NCBI RefSeq assembly: GCF_900103735.1
Contig: NZ_FMXE01000010.1
Location: 91,429-155,428, forward strand
DNA: 64,000 bases
Reading direction: 5' to 3'
Source of the DNA: Algoriphagus alkaliphilus
GTDB taxonomy: Bacteria > Bacteroidota > Bacteroidia > Cytophagales > Cyclobacteriaceae
Shown here: positions 56,568 to 64,000 of the stretch, one piece after another
How positions within the stretch are numbered: the stretch's first letter is position 1
How the letters are laid out: the number at the start of each line of letters is the position of its first letter
Program-made: the position numbers and the translations under genes
The notes under the pieces: model-generated
What the model was told of the DNA's origin: nothing
The model's input: the letters and a program-made list of their open reading frames with translations, nothing else
The model's database searches: none

Positions 56568-57467
56568 TTACAGTTCTTCGGGCAGGTCTCCTTCAATTTC
56601 ACCTTCTTCAGATGCAGGAGCTACATTTTGCCTTACACGCTCTGTAGGTTTATAAGGAACAAACCCTTCTCTTTTGAATTTGTAAGTTGTGGTTCGATTT
56701 GCGCCTGAAGGATGGTTTGCAAGGTCAAGCATTCCAAATCCTTTATGTGTAAATGCTCCTAATCCACACTTAAATACGAAGTCCTGAACTTCAGGTGCAG
56801 CATAGAGTGTAAAAGGAAGTGTATAGCCTCTTACTTCATACTTCACATCCATGTCGTAGACCGCATAGATTCTTGCAAACTTCTTCTGCTGCTCTTTAAG
56901 CTTATTTACATAAACCATGTCAGGCACAACTTGGAACTTGAAGAATGATTCCATCTGCTCAGGAGTATACCAACCCGATTTTTCCATCCGGGTCAAGGTA
57001 GATTCGTAAAGCAAATCAGAAAATTCGTCGCTGTCCGGATTGATAAATCGCTTACCGACTTCTTCGTTGAAGGCGGGAGTGATCAATACCAACGGGGAGA
57101 TACACACGAATTTGTTGTTGGTCTCGAGCGTGGGCTCAGTCTCCAATTCGGTGTATTCTGGCGAAAGGATTAAATTACCCATCTCGATTTTTGGTGTAGC
57201 AAAAACCTGCTCTAGCAAGTAATCCATGAAGTCTTCACTTTGTGAAGAAACGACGAGCGTCACCAGACTGGAGTAATAATGCAAGCCACTTCTACTTACT
57301 TTTGTCTGACCTTTAAGGCCTGAAAAGTTGAAGAAATTGTAGTTGAAGAATTCCTCTCTTCCTCCTTTTACAATTACTCCTTTAAGGAATTGCGCAAGGA
57401 TATACTGGTGATGGAAAGGCAGATAGGAGCCTTTGTTTTTAAGTGAAAATATAAGTCTAACTCTCAC
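56568..57467 (-). CDS. cas6: Orphan Cas6-family endoribonuclease
   Basis: The 299-residue protein matches the Cas6 family: an N-terminal FHHQYILAQFLKGVI helix with H19/H20 where the catalytic His is expected, VSSQSEDFMDYLLEQV, ISPLVLIT, and the C-terminal glycine-rich loop G235-LGAFTHKGFGM-246. Cas6 processes CRISPR precursor RNA. Here no other cas gene and no repeat array are in the window. A 27-residue acidic tail (SEEGEIEGDLPEEL) follows the domain. A -7-like TACTTTTG lies at 57545-57538. It may serve an array elsewhere or another RNA. Confidence 0.82.
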   Translation of the reverse strand: MRVRLIFSLKNKGSYLPFHHQYILAQFLKGVIVKGGREEFFNYNFFNFSGLKGQTKVSRSGLHYYSSLVTLVVSSQSEDFMDYLLEQVFATPKIEMGNLILSPEYTELETEPTLETNNKFVCISPLVLITPAFNEEVGKRFINPDSDEFSDLLYESTLTRMEKSGWYTPEQMESFFKFQVVPDMVYVNKLKEQQKKFARIYAVYDMDVKYEVRGYTLPFTLYAAPEVQDFVFKCGLGAFTHKGFGMLDLANHPSGANRTTTYKFKREGFVPYKPTERVRQNVAPASEEGEIEGDLPEEL

Positions 57468-57565
57468 GGTGATTTAAAAATAAAATGAGACAATTATGAA
57501 TTAAAATACTTATTTGTTTGGGTGAATAAGCAATGCTCAAAAGTACGAATAAATTTGAAAAAAAG

Positions 57566-58663
57566 TTAAACGTTGAATCTAAAATGCATAATATCACCGT
57601 CTTTTACAATATATTCTTTTCCTTCGATTGAAATTTTACCGTTTTCCCGACAGCCTGCTTCATTCTTGAATTGTTGGTAGTCAGCCAGTTTGATGACTTC
57701 GGCCTTTATGAACCCTCGTTCGAAATCAGTGTGAATAACTCCTGCTGCCTGAGGCGCTTTCCATCCTTTTTTTATAGTCCAAGCTCTAACTTCCTGAACT
57801 CCTGCTGTGAAATAGGTGATTAGATCCAATAATGAATAGGCACCTGATATCAAACGATTCAAACCGCTCTCCTCTAATCCATATTCTGAAAGAAACATCG
57901 CTTTCTCATCCGCATCTTCGAATTCGGCAATTTGGCTTTCAATTGCGGCGCAAAGAATAATGACATCAGCATTTTCTTCTTTTACATTATCCTTCAGGAT
58001 ATCCACAAATTTATTACCTGTAAGAATACTGCTCTCATCCACGTTAGCTACATACAGGACAGGTTTGATCGTCAATAAATGAAGGTCTCTAACAGCCTCA
58101 AGCTCTTCCTTATCCGCTTCAATCGCCCGTGCATTCATGCCTGATGTCAGGCCTTGTTTGAATCTGTTGAGAATCTCGAGCTCCGCCTTTGCCTTCGGTT
58201 CTCCGGATTTAGCTACTTTTTCGATTCGTTGGATTTTCTTTTCCACAGATTCCAAATCCTTCAGTTGGAGTTCAGTATCTATTACCTCTTTGTCAAATAT
58301 AGGGTCAACTCCCCCGGCCACATGGACAATATTGTCATCTTCGAAGCATCGGATTACATGAATGATAGCATCCACTTCGCGGATGTTTGCAAGGAATTTG
58401 TTCCCGAGACCTTCCCCTTTTGAAGCGCCTTTGACTAAGCCTGCAATATCGACGAACTCGATGATTGTCGGGACAACCCGTTGCGGATTGACCAGTCCTT
58501 CAAGGATTTGAAGTCTTTTGTCTGGAACCGATACTACACCTACGTTTGGTTCGATCGTGCAGAAAGGGAAGTTCGCTGCTTCTGCTTTGGCGCTTGACAG
58601 CGCATTAAACAAGGTAGACTTTCCCACATTTGGAAGTCCGACAATGCCACATTGTAATGCCAT
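57566..58663 (-). CDS. ychF: Ribosome-binding ATPase YchF
   Basis: The 365-residue protein starts [17 protein letters not shown] and has [37 protein letters not shown] and the C-terminal TGS-like [14 protein letters not shown]. It is the Obg-like ATPase YchF/OLA1, which binds ribosomes and is involved in stress control. Its start overlaps the stop of the upstream permease gene by one base (TAATG), implying coupled translation. Confidence 0.96.
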   Translation of the reverse strand: MALQCGIVGLPNVGKSTLFNALSSAKAEAANFPFCTIEPNVGVVSVPDKRLQILEGLVNPQRVVPTIIEFVDIAGLVKGASKGEGLGNKFLANIREVDAIIHVIRCFEDDNIVHVAGGVDPIFDKEVIDTELQLKDLESVEKKIQRIEKVAKSGEPKAKAELEILNRFKQGLTSGMNARAIEADKEELEAVRDLHLLTIKPVLYVANVDESSILTGNKFVDILKDNVKEENADVIILCAAIESQIAEFEDADEKAMFLSEYGLEESGLNRLISGAYSLLDLITYFTAGVQEVRAWTIKKGWKAPQAAGVIHTDFERGFIKAEVIKLADYQQFKNEAGCRENGKISIEGKEYIVKDGDIMHFRFNV

Positions 58664-59757
58664 TAATTCGTTGCTTTAATTTTAAATATTCGATAGGATT
58701 TGTACCCTCTGAAGAACTCCATTACGGATACTCTGAATATGGTATAAACCGGTATTGCAAAGATCATCCCCGTGATACCTGCAATTTTTGCCCCGGCAAA
58801 GATAACAACAAATATCTCAAGCGGGTGGGCCTTTACTCTTTTCGAGAAAATCATCGGTTGCAGTGCCAGATTATCAAAGAGTTGGACTACTGAAAAAACT
58901 GATATTATCTTAAGCAAAAAGTAGGTGTACTCCGCATCGCTCAAAAAAGTACCTGTTGAAATTCCCACAATGATCCCGAAAGCTGATCCCAAAATTGGCC
59001 CTGCATACGGGATTAGATTTGCAACTGCAGCAAACAGGGCGATAGTGAGTGCGTAATCGACACCTACAAAACTGAGTCCCAAACTGGCAATGGAAAAAAT
59101 GAAAAGCATTTGGATCAACAGGCCGAAAAGATAGTTTGAAAGCAATTTTTCAACCTTGGTAAATGTGGCAACAGATAATTCGAAATAGGCATTGGGGATA
59201 AGATTCAAAAGATTTCTTCGTAACAGGCCATTTTCTAACAGCAGAAAAAATGTAATAAATGCCACAGCTATGATGCCGATCAAAAAGTTACTGGTCAAAT
59301 TAATTAAGCCACTGATGAAACTCCCAAAGTCAAAAGTTCTGATAAAATCAATTATGGAGGTCTTTAGCTCTTCGAAAAGGGAACCGGGTTTATTTTCCAA
59401 CAACTGATACCTTAAAAGGAAACGTTCAATTCTTCCAATTGGCTCTTGAATTTGGGTATAAATACCTTCAAGATCCATTTCAGAAAGGATGAGTATCTGA
59501 TCATTAATCAGGGGAAGAAACAACAAACTCAAAAGAAAAAACAATAAAATTATGGAGGCAAAAGAAATCAATATAGCCATCCACCTAGGAATATGCTGTT
59601 TGACAAGATGGAAGTCATTCAGTCTGTTTGTGAGAGGCCGGAGCAAAGCGGCAATGATCAATGAAAGAATAAGATAAAGGGTGACATTGGAGAAATACCA
59701 ACCAAATAATAAAAAGGCTGCGATAAACAGAATAAGGTATAAGAAAAACCGCTGCAT
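58663..59757 (-). CDS. AI-2E family transporter, second copy
   Basis: The 364-residue protein has the family's helices and motifs: NTRL-like RPLTNRLND, a soluble middle (about 90-150), and the end block NLIPYAGPILGSAFGI and LFDNLALQPMIFSKRVKAHPL. It differs clearly from the copy at 6504. The substrate is unknown. It is cotranscribed with ychF, a neighbour relation without obvious functional reason. Confidence 0.9.
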   Translation of the reverse strand: MQRFFLYLILFIAAFLLFGWYFSNVTLYLILSLIIAALLRPLTNRLNDFHLVKQHIPRWMAILISFASIILLFFLLSLLFLPLINDQILILSEMDLEGIYTQIQEPIGRIERFLLRYQLLENKPGSLFEELKTSIIDFIRTFDFGSFISGLINLTSNFLIGIIAVAFITFFLLLENGLLRRNLLNLIPNAYFELSVATFTKVEKLLSNYLFGLLIQMLFIFSIASLGLSFVGVDYALTIALFAAVANLIPYAGPILGSAFGIIVGISTGTFLSDAEYTYFLLKIISVFSVVQLFDNLALQPMIFSKRVKAHPLEIFVVIFAGAKIAGITGMIFAIPVYTIFRVSVMEFFRGYKSYRIFKIKATN

Positions 59758-59771
59758 AGCTACAAAATAAA

Positions 59772-59793
59772 AGGAGGCGTTTGCCTCCTCAAA
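59772..59793 (-). terminator. Terminator after DUF3276 gene
   Basis: On the minus strand AGGAGGC-AAAC-GCCTCCT is followed by a T-rich stretch. It separates the DUF3276 gene from the permease-ychF operon. The A-rich part of the plus strand at 59762-59771 corresponds to the T-run. Confidence 0.75.
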
Positions 59794-59840
59794 TATACCG
59801 TAATGAACTGTGGATTAGCAATCACTAAGTTTATGTTGGA

Positions 59841-60170
59841 TTATTCCCACTTTAATTCATCGTTGATTTCATTTTCAGAATCTTCTTTTTCAAACTGCGT
59901 GAAATCGATCTCCGGCATCAATTCCTCCTTGAGGTGATCTACGGTCTCATTAAGTGCATTCGCAAACTTGAAGAAATCTTCTTTATAGAGGAAGATTTTG
60001 TGTTTTTCATATGTAAATCCGTCTCCGTTCATTTTCCTTTTACTCTCCGTGATGGTGATGTAAAAGTCATTTGCCCGGGTGGATTTAATATCAAAAAAAT
60101 AAGTTCTTTTTCCTGCTTTAACTTTTTTGGAGAAAATTTCTTCTCTGTCGTATCCTCTATGATCTTCCAC
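59841..60170 (-). CDS. DUF3276 (PUR-alpha-like) protein
   Basis: The 109-residue protein contains REEIFSKKVKAGKRTYFFDI, DFYITITESKR and KHKIFLYKEDFFKFANAL, the DUF3276 family, which has the fold of PUR-alpha nucleic-acid binding proteins and is nearly universal in Bacteroidota. A GTG start is chosen because a TAG lies in frame upstream and no ATG exists before the domain. A role in RNA or DNA binding is likely but not proven. Confidence 0.88.
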   Translation of the reverse strand: MEDHRGYDREEIFSKKVKAGKRTYFFDIKSTRANDFYITITESKRKMNGDGFTYEKHKIFLYKEDFFKFANALNETVDHLKEELMPEIDFTQFEKEDSENEINDELKWE

Positions 60171-60333
60171 AGTGCTTTCTGATTTTAGTGTCGGGTTGTA
60201 CTAAATGATGGGTTAAAGTAAAACAAAAGCCCCGTAGAATTCAAAAAGGAATTTTACTTTTTTTTGAAACTGTAGTTAAAAGACGATGTCAAAGGTAAAA
60301 AAACAAGAATGAGTGGCGAAAATTCAACAACAA

Positions 60334-60357
60334 AAGAGTGGAATTGAAACCACTCTT
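60334..60357 (-). terminator. Terminator after ferredoxin gene
   Basis: AAGAGTGG and CCACTCTT pair around an eight-base loop at the ferredoxin stop codon, with TTTT next on the minus strand. Confidence 0.7.
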
Positions 60358-60703
60358 ATTCGCCGTGCATAAATGCTTTTTTGGCAAGCAACTCTTCCTC
60401 AGTTTCTCGATTGTCAGGATCATCGACGCAGCAATCAACGGGACATACGGCAGCGCACTGAGGCTCTTCATGAAAACCGTTGCATTCGGTGCATTTTGCT
60501 GTCACGATGTAATAAAACTCGTCTGAAACAGGCTCCTGTTTTTTAGTAGCGTCCACTACTGAGCCATCCTCCAGGGTCACTTGTTTTAAGGTTGTTCCTC
60601 CTCCCCATGTCCATTCTACTCCGCCTTCATAAATTGCTGTATTTGGACATTCAGGTTCGCATGCACCACAATTGATGCATTCGTCTGTAATCATTATTGC
60701 CAT
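60356..60703 (-). CDS. 2[4Fe-4S] ferredoxin
   Basis: The 115-residue protein has two cluster motifs: CINCGACEPECP (residues 9-20) and a second set beginning CTECNGF and ending CAAVCPVDCC. The insert between them is typical of long bacterial-type ferredoxins (Alvin type). It carries electrons at low potential in the cytoplasm. It is divergent from the acyl-CoA reductase gene, a pairing I recall from other Bacteroidota. Confidence 0.93.
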   Translation of the reverse strand: MAIMITDECINCGACEPECPNTAIYEGGVEWTWGGGTTLKQVTLEDGSVVDATKKQEPVSDEFYYIVTAKCTECNGFHEEPQCAAVCPVDCCVDDPDNRETEEELLAKKAFMHGE

Positions 60704-60809
60704 GGTTCAATCAATTTGAATCCCAAAAGTACAATCTCAACAGCTCCAAGGCAATAAAAAGTTGTCATACTAATTAATTTAATTTTATTCCAAGCTTAGA
60801 CGGTTTTGG

Positions 60810-60817
60810 TACCTTTG
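60810..60817 (+). promoter_or_regulatory. -7 box four bases before the luxC start
   Basis: TACCTTTG matches TAnnTTTG and ends four bases before ATG 60822, as at the ABC-F gene. A leaderless message is likely. Confidence 0.45.
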
Positions 60818-60821
60818 TGCT

Positions 60822-61850
60822 ATGGAAGTAAGATTATCGTCAAAAAAAAGGATTGAGGCTTTTTGCAGATTGGGTAATTTGCTCAGCAAGTTAAACGTGG
60901 AGGAAAAGGATGATCTTTTCCGAAGAGCTAATAATCAGAATAGCTGGTTTACAGAGGTCACAATGGAGTCTGCTTTGAATGGTCTTTCCAAACTCTTAGA
61001 AAAAGAAAAACTTGAAAAATGGCTTTCTACTTACTCTCTTGCTGAAAACCCTGTTTCTCGAAAAGTCGGAATCTTGATGGCGGGAAATATCCCGGGGGTT
61101 GGATTTCATGACCTGATGTGTGTCTTGATTTCCGGCCATATTGCAGTTCCTAAACTTAGTTCCGCTGATTCATTTTTTTCAAAGTGGCTGATTAACAGAT
61201 TATTGCAGATTGAATCTGGTTTTGAAAATTACATTCAGGTGGAAGAGATGCTGAAAGGAATGGACGCTTATATTGCGACAGGCAGTGATAATTCGGCCCG
61301 ATACTTTAATTATTATTTTGGCAAATACCCAAGTATCATACGGGCAAATAGGACTTCGGTGGCAATTTTGACGGGAAATGAAAGTGAGGAAACTTTGGAT
61401 AGATTGGGGCAGGATATATTTCTTTACTTCGGATTGGGCTGCAGGAATGTATCCAAGATTTTCGTCAAAAACGTAGCCCATCTCCAGCATTTTTTGGATG
61501 TGATGGAGAAGTTTAACTGGGTTGCTTTCAATCATAAATACCTCAACAATTACGAGTACATCAAATCCATCTATTTGGTCAATAGTGAGCCCCACTTAGA
61601 CAATGGTTTTTTGATTCTCAGGGAGAGCACTGAACTCGTTTCACCAATTGGAGTCCTTTTTTATGAAGTGTATGATTCAAAGGAAGACCTTTTTCAAAAA
61701 TTAGATTCATTGGAATCAAAAATCCAATGTGTCGTAGGAGATCCAGATGAAATTCCGGGAGCTATTAGATTTGGAGAAGCACAGTATCCCGAGCCATGGG
61801 ATTATGCGGATAAGGTGGACACCCTGAAATTTCTTTTAGGACTCAAGTAA
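60822..61850 (+). CDS. LuxC-type acyl-CoA reductase
   Basis: The 342-residue protein matches acyl-CoA reductase LuxC: GILMAGNIPGVGFHDLM near 83-99, SADSFFSKWL, ATGSDNSARYF and the catalytic Cys in FGLGCRN, then EPWDYADKVDTLKFLLG at the end. It reduces acyl-CoA to aldehyde using NAD(P)H. In non-luminous Bacteroidota the physiological product is unknown. Its 3' end overlaps the convergent kinase gene by eight bases. Confidence 0.88.
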   Translation: MEVRLSSKKRIEAFCRLGNLLSKLNVEEKDDLFRRANNQNSWFTEVTMESALNGLSKLLEKEKLEKWLSTYSLAENPVSRKVGILMAGNIPGVGFHDLMCVLISGHIAVPKLSSADSFFSKWLINRLLQIESGFENYIQVEEMLKGMDAYIATGSDNSARYFNYYFGKYPSIIRANRTSVAILTGNESEETLDRLGQDIFLYFGLGCRNVSKIFVKNVAHLQHFLDVMEKFNWVAFNHKYLNNYEYIKSIYLVNSEPHLDNGFLILRESTELVSPIGVLFYEVYDSKEDLFQKLDSLESKIQCVVGDPDEIPGAIRFGEAQYPEPWDYADKVDTLKFLLGLK

Positions 61851-63624
61851 TCAATGTGGTAACAGATTCCGCTGCCTTAGGTATAGTTACACAGAATTTA
61901 CTGCCTTCACCTAATGTGGAATCAACAGTCATCGTCCCACCATTTTTAAGGATATATTCCCGAACTAATACTAATCCCAGACCTGTACCAGTTTCATTTG
62001 CCTGCCCTCTTGTAGTAAAAGAAATACCATTAGTCAACTTATAGAGGTTCTCCTCGGAGATTCCAGTCCCAAAATCCCGTACACAAAGTTTCAGATTGTC
62101 ACCTTGAATTTCATTGGTAACCAAAACCTTGGAATCCGGATTGGAAAATTTCAGTGCATTTGAAATCAAATTCCGGACAATCAATTCCAGCATATTTTTA
62201 TCTGCAAAAGCCCATGCGTTTTCAAAACCATGAAGTTCGATTGTGATGGATTTTTCTCTAGCTATTCGATCTAAAAGGTTTTTTTGGCTGTTGAGCAACT
62301 TTGCCAAATCCACCACTTGAGGCTGTAAGTATTCACCCCGAAGCTGTGAGCTAGTCCAGGCCAAAAGGTTTTCCAGGAGAAGAGCAACATGTTCCATGTT
62401 TTTGGATACCTCGGGAAGCATGTCCAGAAACTCTTCTTTGGAAATAACACCGCTTTGAGTTAAGTGTATGAGTTCTTTAACTCCAAAAACAGGGCCTTTG
62501 AGGTCATGAGAAATAATACTGAAAAACTTATCCTTGAGATCATTCAATTGTTGAAGTTCTACGGTCTGATTTTTCAGTTGCTCATTTGTTTTTATTTGCT
62601 CGGTGATGTCATCCATCAGGAGCAAAACGCCAAGTGCTAATGTCTTACTGTCATTTATTTGAACAGCTTCCACGCGAAGAATTCTTTCCTTACCATCTAG
62701 GGTGATTCGACTTTCGATCGTGTGATTTTTTTTCTCCTTTATTAATTTTTCGATCTCCGGCCTTTGGGAAAAAATAAGTTCGGAGGACTGCCCAATTCGA
62801 ATTTTATCTGATTGGGTACAGAAGTTTTTTGAGGCAGCGTTGAAATCAACAATCTTGTTTTGATTGTCAAAAATCAAAACTCCACGGGTCATCGCTTCTA
62901 GAATTTTATCTCTTGCGACAGGCTTTAAATTGAGAAGATTGAACTTCAAAATGGCGATTGATATCAAAAAATAGGAGAAAAGAAAAGAGAACGGAGTCAT
63001 GTCCAAGCCCTGAAAAGGCTTCAACCAAGAGAGCTGATATAAGACATTGATAACCAATGGAAAAAATCCCCCTATTATCAAAAGTCTCGTTTGAAGCTTA
63101 AAGTGAATATTTGCATATTGGAAACGATTCCAAAGGACTAAGGTGCCCAGAAAATAAAAGAAATAGGAATAGATAACCAGTACAGGATACCAGATTCCTT
63201 TTTCGATACCTAGGATTGGAAAAGGGCCGTCTGCGATCAGCCAACTGTCTTTATAATGGAGATTGTGCCAGCTGTTTGTTAGTACAATCAGGTAAGTGAG
63301 GAAAGGTAGAATGAAAATTAAAGGATAAAGCCATGGTTTTTTGGAGGTGTCGTACGCAGTATATTTCAGGGCAAAAACTAACCAACACGAAGGTGCCAAT
63401 ACCAGTCCTATGTATTGGAGTTTAACCCAAAAAAGCATATCCTCCAGAGTTTGAGCGGTGAGTTCGACACCGTAAAAAAAGCCCCAAATTGATGAAGCAA
63501 GCATGGTAAATGCAATCCATCTGACAGAATCTTCTAATTTGAGTCCGATGTAAATAGAAAGCCCTCCGACCAGTAGGCTCGAAAAAATGAGGGTCAAAGC
63601 ATATGAATTGAGAATAAATTCCAC
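61843..63624 (-). CDS. Histidine kinase with N-terminal 7TM sensor and PAS
   Basis: The first 230 residues hold seven or eight membrane helices of the histidine-kinase 7TM type. A PAS domain follows (about 240-350, ILEAMTRGVLIFDNQNKIVDF). The HisKA domain has phospho-His in FFSIISHDLKGPV, and the HATPase domain shows NLISNALKFS, DFGTGIS and GTGLGL. There is no receiver domain and no adjacent regulator, so the partner is elsewhere. The length is 593 residues. Confidence 0.92.
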   Translation of the reverse strand: MEFILNSYALTLIFSSLLVGGLSIYIGLKLEDSVRWIAFTMLASSIWGFFYGVELTAQTLEDMLFWVKLQYIGLVLAPSCWLVFALKYTAYDTSKKPWLYPLIFILPFLTYLIVLTNSWHNLHYKDSWLIADGPFPILGIEKGIWYPVLVIYSYFFYFLGTLVLWNRFQYANIHFKLQTRLLIIGGFFPLVINVLYQLSWLKPFQGLDMTPFSFLFSYFLISIAILKFNLLNLKPVARDKILEAMTRGVLIFDNQNKIVDFNAASKNFCTQSDKIRIGQSSELIFSQRPEIEKLIKEKKNHTIESRITLDGKERILRVEAVQINDSKTLALGVLLLMDDITEQIKTNEQLKNQTVELQQLNDLKDKFFSIISHDLKGPVFGVKELIHLTQSGVISKEEFLDMLPEVSKNMEHVALLLENLLAWTSSQLRGEYLQPQVVDLAKLLNSQKNLLDRIAREKSITIELHGFENAWAFADKNMLELIVRNLISNALKFSNPDSKVLVTNEIQGDNLKLCVRDFGTGISEENLYKLTNGISFTTRGQANETGTGLGLVLVREYILKNGGTMTVDSTLGEGSKFCVTIPKAAESVTTLIT

Positions 63625-63687
63625 AAATTCCTGTGTTTACCTTCGATTAGTTGAAAGTTAAAAATCGGTTTAATCATTCAATATTAA

Positions 63688-64000
63688 GGTTCTACCACGA
63701 ATTTAATGGAATTCCTACCTTTGGTCAAAAACATGTTTACAGAGGGACTTTTCACCAAGTTGCTTCAATTAGAAGATGGATGGTTTGTAGAATCGGTAGA
63801 AACTGATTTTAAACAAGAAGAGATATATATCCAAATTGAGTGTGTTTTGGACGAGTTGGAAGATGCTGAAACAGGGGAGCTTTGCCGGGTTTATGATCAT
63901 GCACCCTCACGGGAATGGCGTCACTTAGACACGATGCAGTATAAGACCTTCCTCAGATGTAAGCTTCCCCGAATTACAACTTCCAGTGGTAAAGTAAAGA
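63688..64000 (+). mobile_element. Left end of an ISL3-family insertion sequence (cut by window)
   Basis: The sequence GGTTCTACCACGAAT from 63688, just before a transposase gene, fits the terminal inverted repeat of ISL3 elements. The other end and target duplication lie outside the window, so the boundary is provisional. Confidence 0.5.
63706..64000 (+). CDS. ISL3-family transposase, N-terminal part
   Basis: The frame starting MEFLPLVKNMFTEGLF continues to the window edge with CVLDELEDAETGELC, VYDHAPSREWRHLDTMQYK and LRCKLPRI. The YDH...WRHLD...Y...PR pattern is that of ISL3 transposases after their N-terminal zinc-binding region, though here several zinc cysteines are changed (TTSSG where CPEHG is usual). 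The first 98 codons are visible, so integrity cannot be judged. Confidence 0.75.
   Translation, partial: MEFLPLVKNMFTEGLFTKLLQLEDGWFVESVETDFKQEEIYIQIECVLDELEDAETGELCRVYDHAPSREWRHLDTMQYKTFLRCKLPRITTSSGKVK

Noticed and set aside
56000..58000. CRISPR array next to cas6
   Set aside because: I looked for regularly spaced direct repeats around the gene on both sides and saw none.

Overview
The window looks like chromosomal DNA of a Bacteroidota member, most likely Cytophagales/Cyclobacteriaceae (Algoriphagus-like). This rests on protein families rather than a marker gene: type III glutamine synthetase, a type IX secretion plug (DUF5103) protein, DUF3276, a Lacal_2735-type small protein, eukaryotic-type GlgB, LuxC-type acyl-CoA reductase, and -7 promoter boxes of the form TAnnTTTG with few Shine-Dalgarno sites. 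The species assignment is inference. About 55 coding genes, two intact tRNA genes and many short structured repeats are present. No rRNA, phage or CRISPR array was seen.

Layout. 1-4.0 kb (minus): an operon of an unknown protein, a gamma-glutamylcyclotransferase-like protein, an MBL-fold-like protein and the start of a large Ser/Thr kinase/ATPase that leaves the window. 4.2-9.2 kb: a phospholipase C-family protein with altered metal ligands, an AI-2E family permease, tRNA-Leu(CAG) and an alanine/glycine:Na+ symporter. 9.4-9.9 kb: tRNA-Pro(TGG) flanked by two decayed tRNA-like copies carrying palindromes.

10-25.7 kb is a nitrate assimilation island. mobA, cobA (SUMT) and a broken moaCB lie on the plus strand. 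On the minus strand are nirB-nirD-DUF4202-NarX-like sensor, then a NarL-like regulator, then narK - fused nitrate reductase - rubredoxin protein - remnant of an outer-membrane porin. A repeated site, TAAGTA-N4-TACTTA or TACGTA variants, occurs at four promoters of this island. At three of them it overlaps a -7-like box in exactly the same way. It is the best candidate for an undescribed regulon operator here.

25.8-35.3 kb: a LysR regulator divergent from isocitrate dehydrogenase, glgB, a structured intergenic repeat, mtaB and glnN. 35.4-41.5 kb: a sugar-use locus of lipoprotein chitinase, ROK kinase, sulfatase, ROK repressor and cupin. 41.8-49.5 kb: Lacal_2735, a MORN-repeat protein, fabH, SRAP peptidase, YheT-like hydrolase, pyruvate dehydrogenase E2 and hslV. 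49.6-57.5 kb: TetR plus ABC1-kinase pair, a sorbosone dehydrogenase-like lipoprotein, ABC-F ATPase, DUF5103 and an orphan Cas6. 57.5-64 kb: ychF, a second AI-2E permease, DUF3276, ferredoxin, luxC, a 7TM histidine kinase and the left end of an ISL3 insertion sequence cut by the window edge.
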